Source: Flavobacterium foetidum (lineage in GTDB: Bacteria; Bacteroidota; Bacteroidia; Flavobacteriales; Flavobacteriaceae). Taken from it: a stretch of DNA of 64,000 bases. Position 1 is the first letter of the stretch. The number at the start of each line of letters is the position of its first letter. The translations under genes and the position numbers were made by a program. The stretch is taken from positions 434,001 to 498,000 of the forward strand of contig NZ_SJTF01000002.1 in assembly GCF_004634245.1 (NCBI RefSeq). The letters are read 5' to 3'. Under the pieces are notes generated by a model. The model saw only the letters and a list, made by a program, of their open reading frames with translations, ran no database searches and was not told the origin of the DNA. Below, piece after piece: positions 18,481 through 26,654 of this stretch.

Positions 18481-19434
18481 TTATTTAAAGAAACTGTCGA
18501 CAAATTCATATTTATTAAAGACTTGCAAATCTTCAATTCCTTCGCCAACACCAATATATTTTACTGGAATTTTAAATTGGTCCGAGATTCCAATTACAAC
18601 ACCGCCTTTTGCTGTTCCGTCCAACTTAGTTACCGCTAGCGAAGTTACTTCAGTTGCTGCTGTAAATTGTTTTGCCTGTTCAAAAGCATTCTGTCCTGTT
18701 GAACCATCCAAAACTAAAAGCACATCGTGTGGAGCATCAGCAACAACTTTCTGCATCACGCGTTTTACTTTTGTCAATTCGTTCATTAGGTTGATTTTGT
18801 TATGAAGACGACCCGCAGTATCAATAATTACCACGTCTGCATCTTGTGCAACAGCCGACTGCAACGTGTCAAAGGCTACAGAAGCTGGGTCACTTCCCAT
18901 TTGTTGTCTTACAATTGGCACATTTACGCGATCCGCCCAGACTTGCAATTGATCGATAGCTGCCGCACGGAAAGTATCTGCAGCACCTAGAACCACTTTA
19001 TGCCCCGCTTTTTTAAACTGATAAGCCAGCTTACCGATAGTAGTTGTTTTTCCGACTCCGTTTACCCCCACAACCATTAAAACATAAGGCTTTTTGTCTT
19101 TTGGGATTTCAAATTCTGTCGCTTCGCCTGTATTGGTCTCAGATAATAAAGCACCAATTTCGTCACGAAGAATCTGATTCAGTTCATCGGTTCCTAAATA
19201 TTTGTCTTCAGCAACTCTTTTTTCTATTCTTTGAATGATTTTTAAGGTTGTGTTAACCCCAACATCCGAACCTACAAGAACTTCTTCAAGATCATCCAAT
19301 ACATCGTCATCGACTTTAGATTTTCCTGCAACAGCTTTGCTCAGTTTAGAGAAAAAAGTAGTTTTCGTTTTTTCAAGACCTTTGTCTAATGTCTCTTTTT
19401 TATCACTAGAGAATAATTTTTTAAAAAAACTCAT
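18481..19434 (-). CDS. ftsY: Signal recognition particle receptor FtsY
   Basis: 317 residues. A short charged N-terminal region is followed by the helical N domain and the SRP GTPase domain, with G1 GVNGVGKTTTIGKLA, the DTFRAAAIDQL insertion motif, DTAGR and TKLDGTAKGG. FtsY takes ribosome-SRP complexes to the SecYEG translocon at the inner membrane and releases them on GTP hydrolysis. The long acidic A domain of the E. coli protein is absent, as in most Bacteroidota. It has its own promoter box downstream of the terminator that ends the ribosomal-protein operon. Confidence 0.97.
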   Translation of the reverse strand: MSFFKKLFSSDKKETLDKGLEKTKTTFFSKLSKAVAGKSKVDDDVLDDLEEVLVGSDVGVNTTLKIIQRIEKRVAEDKYLGTDELNQILRDEIGALLSETNTGEATEFEIPKDKKPYVLMVVGVNGVGKTTTIGKLAYQFKKAGHKVVLGAADTFRAAAIDQLQVWADRVNVPIVRQQMGSDPASVAFDTLQSAVAQDADVVIIDTAGRLHNKINLMNELTKVKRVMQKVVADAPHDVLLVLDGSTGQNAFEQAKQFTAATEVTSLAVTKLDGTAKGGVVIGISDQFKIPVKYIGVGEGIEDLQVFNKYEFVDSFFK

Positions 19435-19520
19435 TTTGTATAGATTGTTAGTTTTTTTTGAACTTCAAGATTTTTTTTTCTTGATAATCCGAATGCTTAA
19501 AAAAAGCGAATTGTTTGTAT

Positions 19521-19590
19521 TTAGCCCCGATAGCAGCGATATCCTTTTGTTGCCTTCTTTAGGCAAGAAAAGATATAGCGGATAGCGGGA
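19521..19590. repeat. REP-like inverted repeat in the ftsY leader
   Basis: An imperfect dyad of about 70 nt. The left arm starts CCCGATAGCAGCGATATCC and the right arm is ATATAGCGGATAGCGGG. The arms flank a small inner hairpin with GCCT and AGGC. It is richer in GC than its surroundings. The right arm matches the element at 16361-16470 at 14 of 17 positions. It lies within the probable ftsY transcript leader. Confidence 0.65.
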
Positions 19591-19637
19591 AAAATGTTTA
19601 AAAGAGGCAAATTGTTGTGCTTCTTTCAAAATTTAGA

Positions 19638-19670
19638 CAAATATAGGTAATAAAAAAGCTACTTCCGCAA
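19638..19670 (-). promoter_or_regulatory. ftsY promoter
   Basis: On the minus strand TATATTTG (19638-19645) is preceded by TTG (19668-19670) with a 22-nt gap. Transcription from here gives a leader of about 200 nt containing a REP-like element. The TTG lies in the loop of the preceding terminator. Confidence 0.5.
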
Positions 19671-19684
19671 GAAAGTAGCTTTTC
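19652..19684 (-). terminator. Terminator of the rpmB-rpmG-DUF4295 operon
   Basis: The 11-bp stem AAAAGCTACTT / AAGTAGCTTTT has an 8-nt loop and a T tract on the minus-strand 3' side. It lies 19 nt after the DUF4295 stop. Confidence 0.8.
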
Positions 19685-19702
19685 TATATAATGTAATTGT
19701 AA

Positions 19703-19855
19703 TTATTTCTTTTTCAAGAATTCATCAACTTCTTCAGGAGCCATAATAGATTCTACGAATGTATATGCACCAGTTTTAGGAGATTTTACCATTTTGATGG
19801 CTTTTGATAATCTCTTAGAAGATGTTTGTAACGATGCTACGGTTTTCTTTGCCAT
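19703..19855 (-). CDS. DUF4295 small basic protein
   Basis: 50 residues, starting MAKKTVASLQTSSKRLSKAI and ending EEVDEFLKKK. It is lysine-rich and always found next to L28 and L33 in Bacteroidota, so it is probably a ribosome-associated protein. It follows rpmG by about 70 nt and precedes the operon terminator. The function is unproven; the identification by sequence and context is strong. Confidence 0.88.
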   Translation of the reverse strand: MAKKTVASLQTSSKRLSKAIKMVKSPKTGAYTFVESIMAPEEVDEFLKKK

Positions 19856-19928
19856 GATTCAAATGTTTTGAAATTCAATAAATCTTCAAATGAAAAACCA
19901 TTTGAGATTTTATCAAAATCTCTAATTA

Positions 19929-20111
19929 TTACTTAATTTCTTTGTGAACAGTTACTCTTTTCAAGATTGGATTAAATTTTTTAATCTCTAATCTGTCTGG
20001 AGTATTTTTTTTGTTCTTAGTTGTAATATATCTAGAAGTTCCTGGAACACCAGAAGTTTTGTGCTCAGTACATTCTAAAATTACTTGGATTCTATTACCT
20101 TTCTTTGCCAT
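19929..20111 (-). CDS. rpmG: Ribosomal protein L33
   Basis: 60 residues with the L33 pattern [31 protein letters not shown] and [13 protein letters not shown]. Only one cysteine is present, so this is the zinc-free type. It is a component of the large ribosomal subunit near the E site. It lies 27 nt downstream of rpmB in the same operon. Confidence 0.97.
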
Positions 20112-20138
20112 CTTGCTATATATTTATTTAGGAAAAGA

Positions 20139-20375
20139 TTATTTGATAAATCCTTCTGACTGCGCTTTTTTCAAAACAGCAGTGATTCCGTTTTTATTAA
20201 TTGTTTTTATCGTAGATGCTGCTACTCTAAGAGTAATCCATCTATCTTCTTCTGGAAGATAAAAACGCTTTTTAACTAAGTTTACAGAAAACTTTCTCTT
20301 AGTTTTGTTCATAGCGTGAGAAACGTTATTTCCTACCATCGCTCTTTTACCTGTAAGGTCACAAACTCTTGACAT
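20139..20375 (-). CDS. rpmB: Ribosomal protein L28
   Basis: 78 residues with the conserved start [21 protein letters not shown] and the RRKFSVNL-like segment ([10 protein letters not shown]). It is a large-subunit protein. It is the first gene of the operon rpmB-rpmG-DUF4295, which ends at the terminator near 19.67 kb. Confidence 0.97.
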   Translation of the reverse strand: MSRVCDLTGKRAMVGNNVSHAMNKTKRKFSVNLVKKRFYLPEEDRWITLRVAASTIKTINKNGITAVLKKAQSEGFIK

Positions 20376-20446
20376 TATACTTATCTTTTATCGTTATTCA
20401 AAATCAGGGTGCAAAGAAAAGAAAAATAAACCATTGTAGCAAAAAA

Positions 20447-21700
20447 TTATTGCACAATTTTTAAAATTTCTTTCTGCAGTATTTCCAAACTCTTAACTGT
20501 CGCCCTATCTATCACTTTTTCACGTGGTTGTCCGAAGTTAAATTCCTCTGCAACCACTCCGTTTGGCGTTGCTAAAGCGATAAAAACAGTGCCAATTTCG
20601 GCATCAGAATCGCCCTTTGAAGGGCCTGCATTGCCCGTGGTTGCTATGGCGTAGTCTGTTTTCAGTAAGTTTTTCACGTTCAAAGCCATAGCTTTTGCAA
20701 CTTCGGCGCTAACTACAGAAAACTCATTTACTAAACCTTCTGGAACCCCAAGCACATTTATCTTGGCTTCGGTTGCATAAGAAACGACACTTCCCTTAAA
20801 ATAAGCCGATGCCCCGGGAACGGCAGACAGCAGCGAAGCCACTTTTCCGCCTGTAAAACTTTCGGCTGTAGAAATCGTCGCATTTTCTCTGGCAAGCAAT
20901 TTCCCCACTACAGTTTCCAAGGTCTCATTTTCGTCATAACCCACAATAATGTCATGAATTATAGCGTCTAACGACTGTACATTTTCTTCAATTGCTTTTT
21001 CTAAAAGCTCTTTATCTGTACCACATGCTGTCATTCTCAAACGTACACGCCCTGGATTTGGCAGATAGGCCAGCTTTATAAATTCGGGCAGATTATTCTC
21101 CCATTGCTCGATACGTTCTGCAACTAGGCTTTCTCCCTGACCGTAAGTCAGAATGGTTTTGTGAATAATGTACGGGCGTTTGTATTCACGAACAATCTTT
21201 GGGATAATTTCTTCTTCAACCAAATATTTCATTTCGTACGGAACTCCTGGAAGCGAAATAAAAACGGTATTTTCCTTTTTCATCCACATTCCCGGAGCGG
21301 TCCCAACCTTATTCGGAAGAACAGTGCAGGTTGATGGCACCAGTGCTTGGTCTTTGTTAAGCTGCGAAATAGGCCTTTTATAAAAACCTTCTATCAATTC
21401 TGTTACATGAGCCAGAACCTCCTGATTTACCACCAACTCATCGTCAAAATACTCGCAGAAAGTTTTTTTGGTAACATCGTCTTTGGTCGGACCAAGACCT
21501 CCTGTGATAATTACGACTTCTACTTTATTCTGAAAATGAGCAAATGTATCTAAAATATGTTTTTTGTCATCGCTGATTGACAGCATTTCGGTTACCTCAA
21601 CCCCTATCCTGTCGAGAGCTTTGGCCATAAAAGCCGAATTTGTATCGATGATTTGCCCAATCAGAATCTCGTCTCCGATTGTAACGATTGCTGCTTTCAT
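20447..21700 (-). CDS. cinA: CinA family nicotinamide-nucleotide amidohydrolase
   Basis: 417 residues from the ATG at 21700 ([16 protein letters not shown]), where homologues begin; a longer frame upstream has no conserved residues. The N-terminal MoCF-biosynthesis-like domain (about 1-170, GGLGPTKDD) has ADP-ribose pyrophosphatase activity in some members. The C-terminal CinA domain (about 255-415; [15 protein letters not shown]) deamidates nicotinamide mononucleotide to recycle NAD by-products. It is transcribed away from the Hpt gene, separated by a terminator. Confidence 0.93.
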   Translation of the reverse strand: MKAAIVTIGDEILIGQIIDTNSAFMAKALDRIGVEVTEMLSISDDKKHILDTFAHFQNKVEVVIITGGLGPTKDDVTKKTFCEYFDDELVVNQEVLAHVTELIEGFYKRPISQLNKDQALVPSTCTVLPNKVGTAPGMWMKKENTVFISLPGVPYEMKYLVEEEIIPKIVREYKRPYIIHKTILTYGQGESLVAERIEQWENNLPEFIKLAYLPNPGRVRLRMTACGTDKELLEKAIEENVQSLDAIIHDIIVGYDENETLETVVGKLLARENATISTAESFTGGKVASLLSAVPGASAYFKGSVVSYATEAKINVLGVPEGLVNEFSVVSAEVAKAMALNVKNLLKTDYAIATTGNAGPSKGDSDAEIGTVFIALATPNGVVAEEFNFGQPREKVIDRATVKSLEILQKEILKIVQ

Positions 21701-21825
21701 AACTTGGATTGTTTTTTCACTTGCCTCGAGCAAGTTATTATTTAAAAAGAATTCTCTGCTTTGTGGCTTAGCAGACACAACTTCAAAACCTTAGGTCGGA
21801 AAGATTTATTGCAGAATAAGCAAAA

Positions 21826-21872
21826 ACAAACCCAATTTACAACTTAATACAAGTTTCTAAATTGGGTTTTAT
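21826..21872 (-). terminator. Terminator after the Hpt gene
   Basis: AAACCCAATTTA (21828-21839) pairs perfectly with TAAATTGGGTTT (21858-21869) across an 18-nt loop. It is just downstream of the Hpt stop codon at 21881. Confidence 0.75.
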
Positions 21873-21880
21873 GATTGTAT

Positions 21881-22225
21881 TTACAAATCAAAGTCTTTTT
21901 TTATTTCTTTGATTGCTTCTTTAACTTGTATTTTGATGCTTTTAAAAGTTTCGATAATATCTTTTTTCTTTCCTTCGGCTTTTGTCCATGCTTCTACCTG
22001 AAGAATTTCTTCAAAAGCTACATTCAGCCCCATTAAATCTAAAGTTGGCTTTATTTTATGAGCATAAGAATAGGCATATTTATGATCTTTTTTCTTAATC
22101 CCTTCTTTGATTTGTTTTAAATCCTCAGGAACCTCGGTAACAAATAACTTAAGAATTTCGTTTACAAATTCAGGATCATTATCTGAAAGCGCATAGACTT
22201 TCGAAAGGTTGTATTTTAAAGCCAT
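21881..22225 (-). CDS. Hpt-domain phosphotransfer protein
   Basis: 114 residues forming one Hpt four-helix domain. The phospho-accepting histidine is in YAHKIKPTLDLMG (about H57), a good match to the HxxKgxxxxlG motif. Such proteins carry phosphate between a hybrid histidine kinase and a response regulator. No kinase gene lies nearby, so its partner is elsewhere. The start codon overlaps the stop of the FAH gene by 1 nt (TAATG), so the two are translationally coupled. Confidence 0.88.
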   Translation of the reverse strand: MALKYNLSKVYALSDNDPEFVNEILKLFVTEVPEDLKQIKEGIKKKDHKYAYSYAHKIKPTLDLMGLNVAFEEILQVEAWTKAEGKKKDIIETFKSIKIQVKEAIKEIKKDFDL

Positions 22226-22836
22226 TATTTTACTTGTATTCTGAATAATTTTTTATCTTCTAAAAAGCCTTCTAAAACGTCATTTGGTTTTACGGCTGCC
22301 ACTCCTTCTGGAGTGCCTGTAAAAATTATATCACCTATCTTTAAGGTAAAAAACTGCGAAACATACGAAATAAGCTCATCAATCTTCCAAAGCATCATTT
22401 CAGAATTGCCTTTCTGAACTGTTTCGCCATTATTTTTGAGCTCAAAATTAAGATTTTCCATAGAAACAAAATCACTTTTTGGCAAAAAATCACCAACAAC
22501 GGCCGAACCGTCAAAGGCTTTTGCCTTTTCCCACGGGAGCCCTTTTTCTTTCAGTTTGCTCTGAAGGTCTCTTGCTGTAAAATCAATCCCAACACTGATT
22601 TCGTCATAATATTTATGCGCAAATTTAGGTTCGATGTACTTTCCAACCTTATTGATTTTGACAATAATCTCTATCTCATGATGAACATCTTCCGAAAATT
22701 CCGGAATGACAAACGGATGCTGTTTCAGCAAAACCGCAGAATCAGGTTTCATAAAAACAACCGGCTCAGTTGGTCGTTCGTTTTTTAACTCTTCAATATG
22801 ATTGGCATAATTCCTGCCGACACAGATAATCTTCAT
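22225..22836 (-). CDS. Fumarylacetoacetate hydrolase family protein
   Basis: 203 residues, a short single-domain FAH enzyme. Landmarks are VGRNYANHIEEL, EPVVFMKPDSA, the metal-binding HHEIEIIVKI (E52 and E54 region) and FTGTPEGVAAVKPND. Short members act as acylpyruvate hydrolases or oxaloacetate decarboxylases with Mg or Mn; which one cannot be told. It is coupled to the downstream Hpt gene. A repeat cluster lies just upstream of its start. Confidence 0.9.
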   Translation of the reverse strand: MKIICVGRNYANHIEELKNERPTEPVVFMKPDSAVLLKQHPFVIPEFSEDVHHEIEIIVKINKVGKYIEPKFAHKYYDEISVGIDFTARDLQSKLKEKGLPWEKAKAFDGSAVVGDFLPKSDFVSMENLNFELKNNGETVQKGNSEMMLWKIDELISYVSQFFTLKIGDIIFTGTPEGVAAVKPNDVLEGFLEDKKLFRIQVK

Positions 22837-22841
22837 TACTA

Positions 22842-22927
22842 TTTAGTGTTCAGTTCTCAGTTTTTTAGTATTCAGAAAAACCTTTAGCATTCAAAGACTG
22901 AACACTAAAAACTGAATACTGCATACT
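22842..22927. repeat. ACTGAACACT-type inverted repeat cluster
   Basis: TTTAGTGTTCAGT (22842-22854) and ACTGAACACTAAA (22897-22909) are perfect inverted copies. Degenerate copies (TTCAGTTCTCAG, ACTGAATACTG) lie between and beside them. The same family flanks the ndk terminator. It fills the gap between the FAH and exonuclease genes. Confidence 0.7.
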
Positions 22928-23698
22928 TTACTTTGTGTTTAATTTTCTCAACTTTATTCCAGTCAAAACTTTCTTGGTATATAAAGGGAAGTCTGCATTT
23001 TGAATCCAGCTGAAATAGCCCGGTTCTGCCTCTAAGACCTTCTCCACTTTGGCGCCTTTATGCTTTCCGAAAGTAAAAATTTCCTCTCCGTCTTGATCAA
23101 AAGCAATCATTCCGGCAAAATCAGCTATTTTTTTACGAGTTGTAAATTCAGATAAAGATTTAATGTCATTTTCCAATTCTGGATAACGATCCAACTGCGC
23201 TTTCAGGATTTCGTAAGTCGCCATAGTATCTGCTTCTGCAGAATGCGCATTTTCCAGACTTTTGCCACAGTAAAACTTCAAGGCCGCACTAAGTGTACGT
23301 TCTTCCATTTTATGGAATATAGTCTGAACGTCTACAGAAACTTTATTCTTCATATCAAAATCTACCCCTGCACGCAACAGCTCTTCTGCCAGCAAAGGAA
23401 TATCAAAACGATCAGAATTGAATCCGCCCAAATCACTGTCCTTAATCATATTATGAATATGAGGCGCCAGTTCTGCAAATGTTGGTTCGCCGGCTACTCT
23501 TTCGTCGGTAATACCATGAACAGCGGTTGTCTGTGGCGGAATTGGAATTGTCGGATTAACCAACCATGTTTTACTTTCTTTGTTTCCGTTCGGAAAAACT
23601 TTGAATATTGAAATTTCTACGATTCTATCTTTACCGATATCAATTCCCGTTGTTTCGAGATCAAAAAAGCAAATTGGTTTGTTTAGTTTTAATTCCAT
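22928..23698 (-). CDS. DnaQ-like 3'-5' exonuclease (DEDDh)
   Basis: 256 residues. The DEDDh exonuclease core (about 8-175) starts FFDLETTGIDIGKDRIVEI with catalytic D13 and E15. GFNSDRFDIPLL holds the second motif, and the region HSAEADTMATYEIL holds the final histidine and aspartate. A C-terminal part (about 195-256; FTFGKHKGAKVEKVL, GYFSWI) resembles the DUF3820 domain. It may act in proofreading, repair or RNA trimming. It looks like a single gene with its own promoter box. Confidence 0.88.
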   Translation of the reverse strand: MELKLNKPICFFDLETTGIDIGKDRIVEISIFKVFPNGNKESKTWLVNPTIPIPPQTTAVHGITDERVAGEPTFAELAPHIHNMIKDSDLGGFNSDRFDIPLLAEELLRAGVDFDMKNKVSVDVQTIFHKMEERTLSAALKFYCGKSLENAHSAEADTMATYEILKAQLDRYPELENDIKSLSEFTTRKKIADFAGMIAFDQDGEEIFTFGKHKGAKVEKVLEAEPGYFSWIQNADFPLYTKKVLTGIKLRKLNTK

Positions 23699-23718
23699 TT
23701 CTAATTTTTATAAGTCTA

Positions 23719-23726
23719 CAAATGTA
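23719..23726 (-). promoter_or_regulatory. -7 promoter element of the exonuclease gene
   Basis: TACATTTG on the minus strand is 20 nt upstream of the ATG at 23698. It matches TAnnTTTG. The -33 element is not clear. Confidence 0.45.
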
Positions 23727-23857
23727 ATTTTTAAAGCCGAAATTCCTGCTCTATTCTTGTTTTTTTTGTCTAAAAATGCTTTCATTTTGTCATTTTTAAC
23801 TTTTAAAAAGCCTGATTTTTGTAGCCAGCTCAGCGACACTTTACCTTTTCTTACAAA

Positions 23858-23896
23858 ATAAAAAAATCCGGCAAGTTTAAAACTTACCGGATTTGA
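23858..23896 (-). terminator. Terminator of the E2 acyltransferase gene
   Basis: AAATCCGGCAAGTTT pairs with AACTTACCGGATTT around a very small loop, with a T tract on the minus-strand 3' side. It lies 20 nt after the stop codon at 23916. Confidence 0.8.
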
Positions 23897-23915
23897 ATTT
23901 ATTTAAAGCAGATTT

Positions 23916-25283
23916 TTAAATATCTCTATCTATATCAAAAGCCTCTAAATATTCTGCCACTCTTTTTACAAAACTTCCTCCTAAAGCTCCGTCTACCACC
24001 CTGTGATCGTAAGAGTGCGACAAGAACATTTTCTGACGGATTCCGATAAAATCTCCTTCTGGAGTTTCGATAACCGCAGGAACCTTACGAATCGCTCCAA
24101 GAGCTAAAATCCCAACTTGAGGCTGATTAATGATCGGCGTTCCGAAAACGCTTCCGAAAGTACCCACATTTGTTACCGTATAAGTGCCGCCTTGCGTATC
24201 GTCTGGTTTCAGTTTTCCTGCTTTTGCACGATTTCCTAAATCATTTACCGCTTTTGCCATTCCGACCAAATTCAACTGATCGGCATTTTTAATTACAGGC
24301 ACAATTAAATTTCCGTTCGGCAATGCTGCCGCCATTCCTAAATTGATGTTTTTCTTTTTGATGATGTAATCTCCATCAACAGAAATATTCATTCCCGGAA
24401 AATCTTTTAACGCTTTTGCCACAGCCTCCATCATAATTGGAGTAAAAGTAAGTTTCTCACCTTCTCTTTTTTCGAAAGCCGTTTTTACTTTGTCTCTCCA
24501 TTTTACAATATTCGTAACATCAACTTCAATAAATGACTGAACGTGTGCCGAAGTCTGAACTGAAGCTGTCATATAACCGGAAATCAGTTTACGCATTCTG
24601 TCCATTTCAACAATTTCGTCTCCACCGTTTACAGAAACCGGAACTACTTGCTGGCTTTTTTGAACTATTGGTTCAGGTCTAGCCTCTACTGTTTTTGGAG
24701 CTGCAGTTTCAGGCTTTGGAGTTTCAGCTAAAGGCGCTGATTCTTCTTTTTGCGCCACCTCAACTTTTACAGCACCCGACTTGCGACCCTCAATATATTT
24801 TAAAATATCTTCTTTTGTAATACGTCCGTCTTTTCCAGAACCTGCAATACTATCCAGTTCTGCTGCAGAAATCCCCTCTTCTTTTGCGATGTTCTTCACC
24901 AAAGGAGATAAAAACTTTTCTGAACCCGAAAAATCCTGGACTGGTGCAACAGTTTCTTTTACTGCTTCAATAGTCTGTTCGATAGCCTGAACTTCTGCTG
25001 GCGCCGAATTTTCTTCAACCGATTTTGGAGCTTCTTCACCTCCTTCAGTTTCAATAATTGCTATTGTCTGCCCTACCTGCACTAAATCATCTTTTCCAAA
25101 CAACTGCTCAACTAAAATTCCCGACACCTCGCTAGGCACTTCACTGTCAACCTTGTCAGTTGCAATTTCCAGCACCGCTTCGTCAGCTTCAATTTTGTCT
25201 CCAACTTCTTTCAACCAATTTGTAATGGTTGCTTCAGCGACACTTTCTCCCATTTTAGGAAGCTTTAATTCAAATCTTGCCAT
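23916..25283 (-). CDS. Dihydrolipoamide acyltransferase (E2) of a 2-oxo acid dehydrogenase complex
   Basis: 455 residues. An N-terminal lipoyl domain (1-76) has its lipoyl lysine at K44 (EIATDKVDSE). A flexible Ala/Pro/Glu linker leads to a peripheral-subunit-binding domain (about 125-165; LVKNIAKEEGI, GKDGRITKEDIL). After a second linker comes the catalytic domain (about 225-455), with HSYDHRVVDGALGG holding the active-site histidine. A DKVDSE lipoyl site and a single lipoyl domain favour the branched-chain 2-oxo acid or a mixed-specificity complex over pyruvate. The E1 and E3 genes are not adjacent. Confidence 0.92.
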   Translation of the reverse strand: MARFELKLPKMGESVAEATITNWLKEVGDKIEADEAVLEIATDKVDSEVPSEVSGILVEQLFGKDDLVQVGQTIAIIETEGGEEAPKSVEENSAPAEVQAIEQTIEAVKETVAPVQDFSGSEKFLSPLVKNIAKEEGISAAELDSIAGSGKDGRITKEDILKYIEGRKSGAVKVEVAQKEESAPLAETPKPETAAPKTVEARPEPIVQKSQQVVPVSVNGGDEIVEMDRMRKLISGYMTASVQTSAHVQSFIEVDVTNIVKWRDKVKTAFEKREGEKLTFTPIMMEAVAKALKDFPGMNISVDGDYIIKKKNINLGMAAALPNGNLIVPVIKNADQLNLVGMAKAVNDLGNRAKAGKLKPDDTQGGTYTVTNVGTFGSVFGTPIINQPQVGILALGAIRKVPAVIETPEGDFIGIRQKMFLSHSYDHRVVDGALGGSFVKRVAEYLEAFDIDRDI

Positions 25284-25367
25284 ATTGTTAATCTAAAAGA
25301 TGTTTTTGATTTTCAGATTGCGAAATTAACTAAAATTTTAAACATAAATTACACTTAATATAATTTT

Positions 25368-26531
25368 TTACTCAATTTTTATAATTTGCCCTCTGTCATT
25401 TCTTGAATTACTTCCAATAATAAAACCTGCATTTTTAGGAAATATTTTAAAAGTAACCTTCTTATCTTTAAGAGTTTCTATGATTTCGATACATTTTTTG
25501 AATGAAATATAGTGATTATCCAAAATTACCTCTGTCTTTTTACCCTTTAAAATCAGGCACGAATTTACCATTTTTTCCTCTTTGAAATCTAAAAAACCAA
25601 CTTTATTTTCCAAAATCGAAGCCAGTTTTTTAGTGAAATTCTCATTTTGGGAGTATAAAAAATAACTTTCTGGCAACGGATTATCTTGTGGTTTTCCTTG
25701 AAACATTTTAGCGAACGAAAACAAAAAAGCACCAATTTTAATAAAAACAGTGAAGAACCAAGATTTTTTGAAATGCTTTTGATAAAAGAAATTCATAGAT
25801 TCCTGAAATCTTTTCATGTAATGCTCATCTTTTATCGTGCTCTCTCCTTTATAGTGCAATACAATAGTTTCGGCAAAATAAAAATTATTCTTTTGCAGCT
25901 TTAAGGCGCGATACGACAAATCGATATCGTCGGCGTACATAAAACAGTTTTCGTCGAAACCGTTTAAATTTTCGTAAAGTTTGCTTTCTAGAAACATAAA
26001 AGCACCAACGAGAATATCCACTTTTCCCGTTTTGCTTTCGTCTAAATGCTGTGCGTAATATTGATTAAAAAGTTTTGTTTTGGGAAAGATTTTGTACAAG
26101 CTGAAAATCTTTGTAAAGGCAACCCAAGGAGTCGGAACTCCTCTTTTGCTTTCGGGCAGAAATTCTCCAGTTCCATCAATCAGTTTACAGCCTATAATTC
26201 CGAGATTGTTTTGCCTTTCGGCGAAAGCCAGAATTTTCACGAATGTATCCTCAGCCACCACAGTATCTGGATTTAAGATGCAAACGTATTTCCCTTTCGC
26301 TTGACGAAAACCTATATTATTTCCTTTTGGGAAACCAAAATTTTCTTTGTTTTCTATCAATTTTACATTGGGGAATTTTTCTTTCATCATGACAAGACTT
26401 TCGTCAGATGAATTATTATCGACTACAATAATTTCGGCATCTATCGTAGAAATTGCTTCCTGAACGCTTAAAACACACTGTTCTAGAAAATAGCGTACAT
26501 TATAATTAAGGATAACAACTGATAATTGCAT
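25368..26531 (-). CDS. Family 2 glycosyltransferase
   Basis: 387 residues. The GT-A fold (about 1-250) shows LSVVILNYNVRYFLEQC, VDNNSSDES, the DxD-like NPDTVV and MYADDIDLSYR, placing it with rhamnosyltransferase-like GT2 enzymes that build surface glycans. The last 120 residues are outside the catalytic fold: a hydrophobic patch (about 255-275) could attach it to the membrane, and the remainder is beta-rich and unrecognised. The donor sugar is unknown. It belongs with the nearby polysaccharide genes but appears to be its own transcript. Confidence 0.88.
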   Translation of the reverse strand: MQLSVVILNYNVRYFLEQCVLSVQEAISTIDAEIIVVDNNSSDESLVMMKEKFPNVKLIENKENFGFPKGNNIGFRQAKGKYVCILNPDTVVAEDTFVKILAFAERQNNLGIIGCKLIDGTGEFLPESKRGVPTPWVAFTKIFSLYKIFPKTKLFNQYYAQHLDESKTGKVDILVGAFMFLESKLYENLNGFDENCFMYADDIDLSYRALKLQKNNFYFAETIVLHYKGESTIKDEHYMKRFQESMNFFYQKHFKKSWFFTVFIKIGAFLFSFAKMFQGKPQDNPLPESYFLYSQNENFTKKLASILENKVGFLDFKEEKMVNSCLILKGKKTEVILDNHYISFKKCIEIIETLKDKKVTFKIFPKNAGFIIGSNSRNDRGQIIKIE

Positions 26532-26654
26532 GAAAAAGGATTCTGTAAATTTTGGCGGAAAGTTAGAAATTTTCGGATTAATCTACACGCAAAGATTAGT
26601 CGTTTTTACTGATTCCATAAGCACTTGATCTATCTGAATCTTAAATAAACAGCT

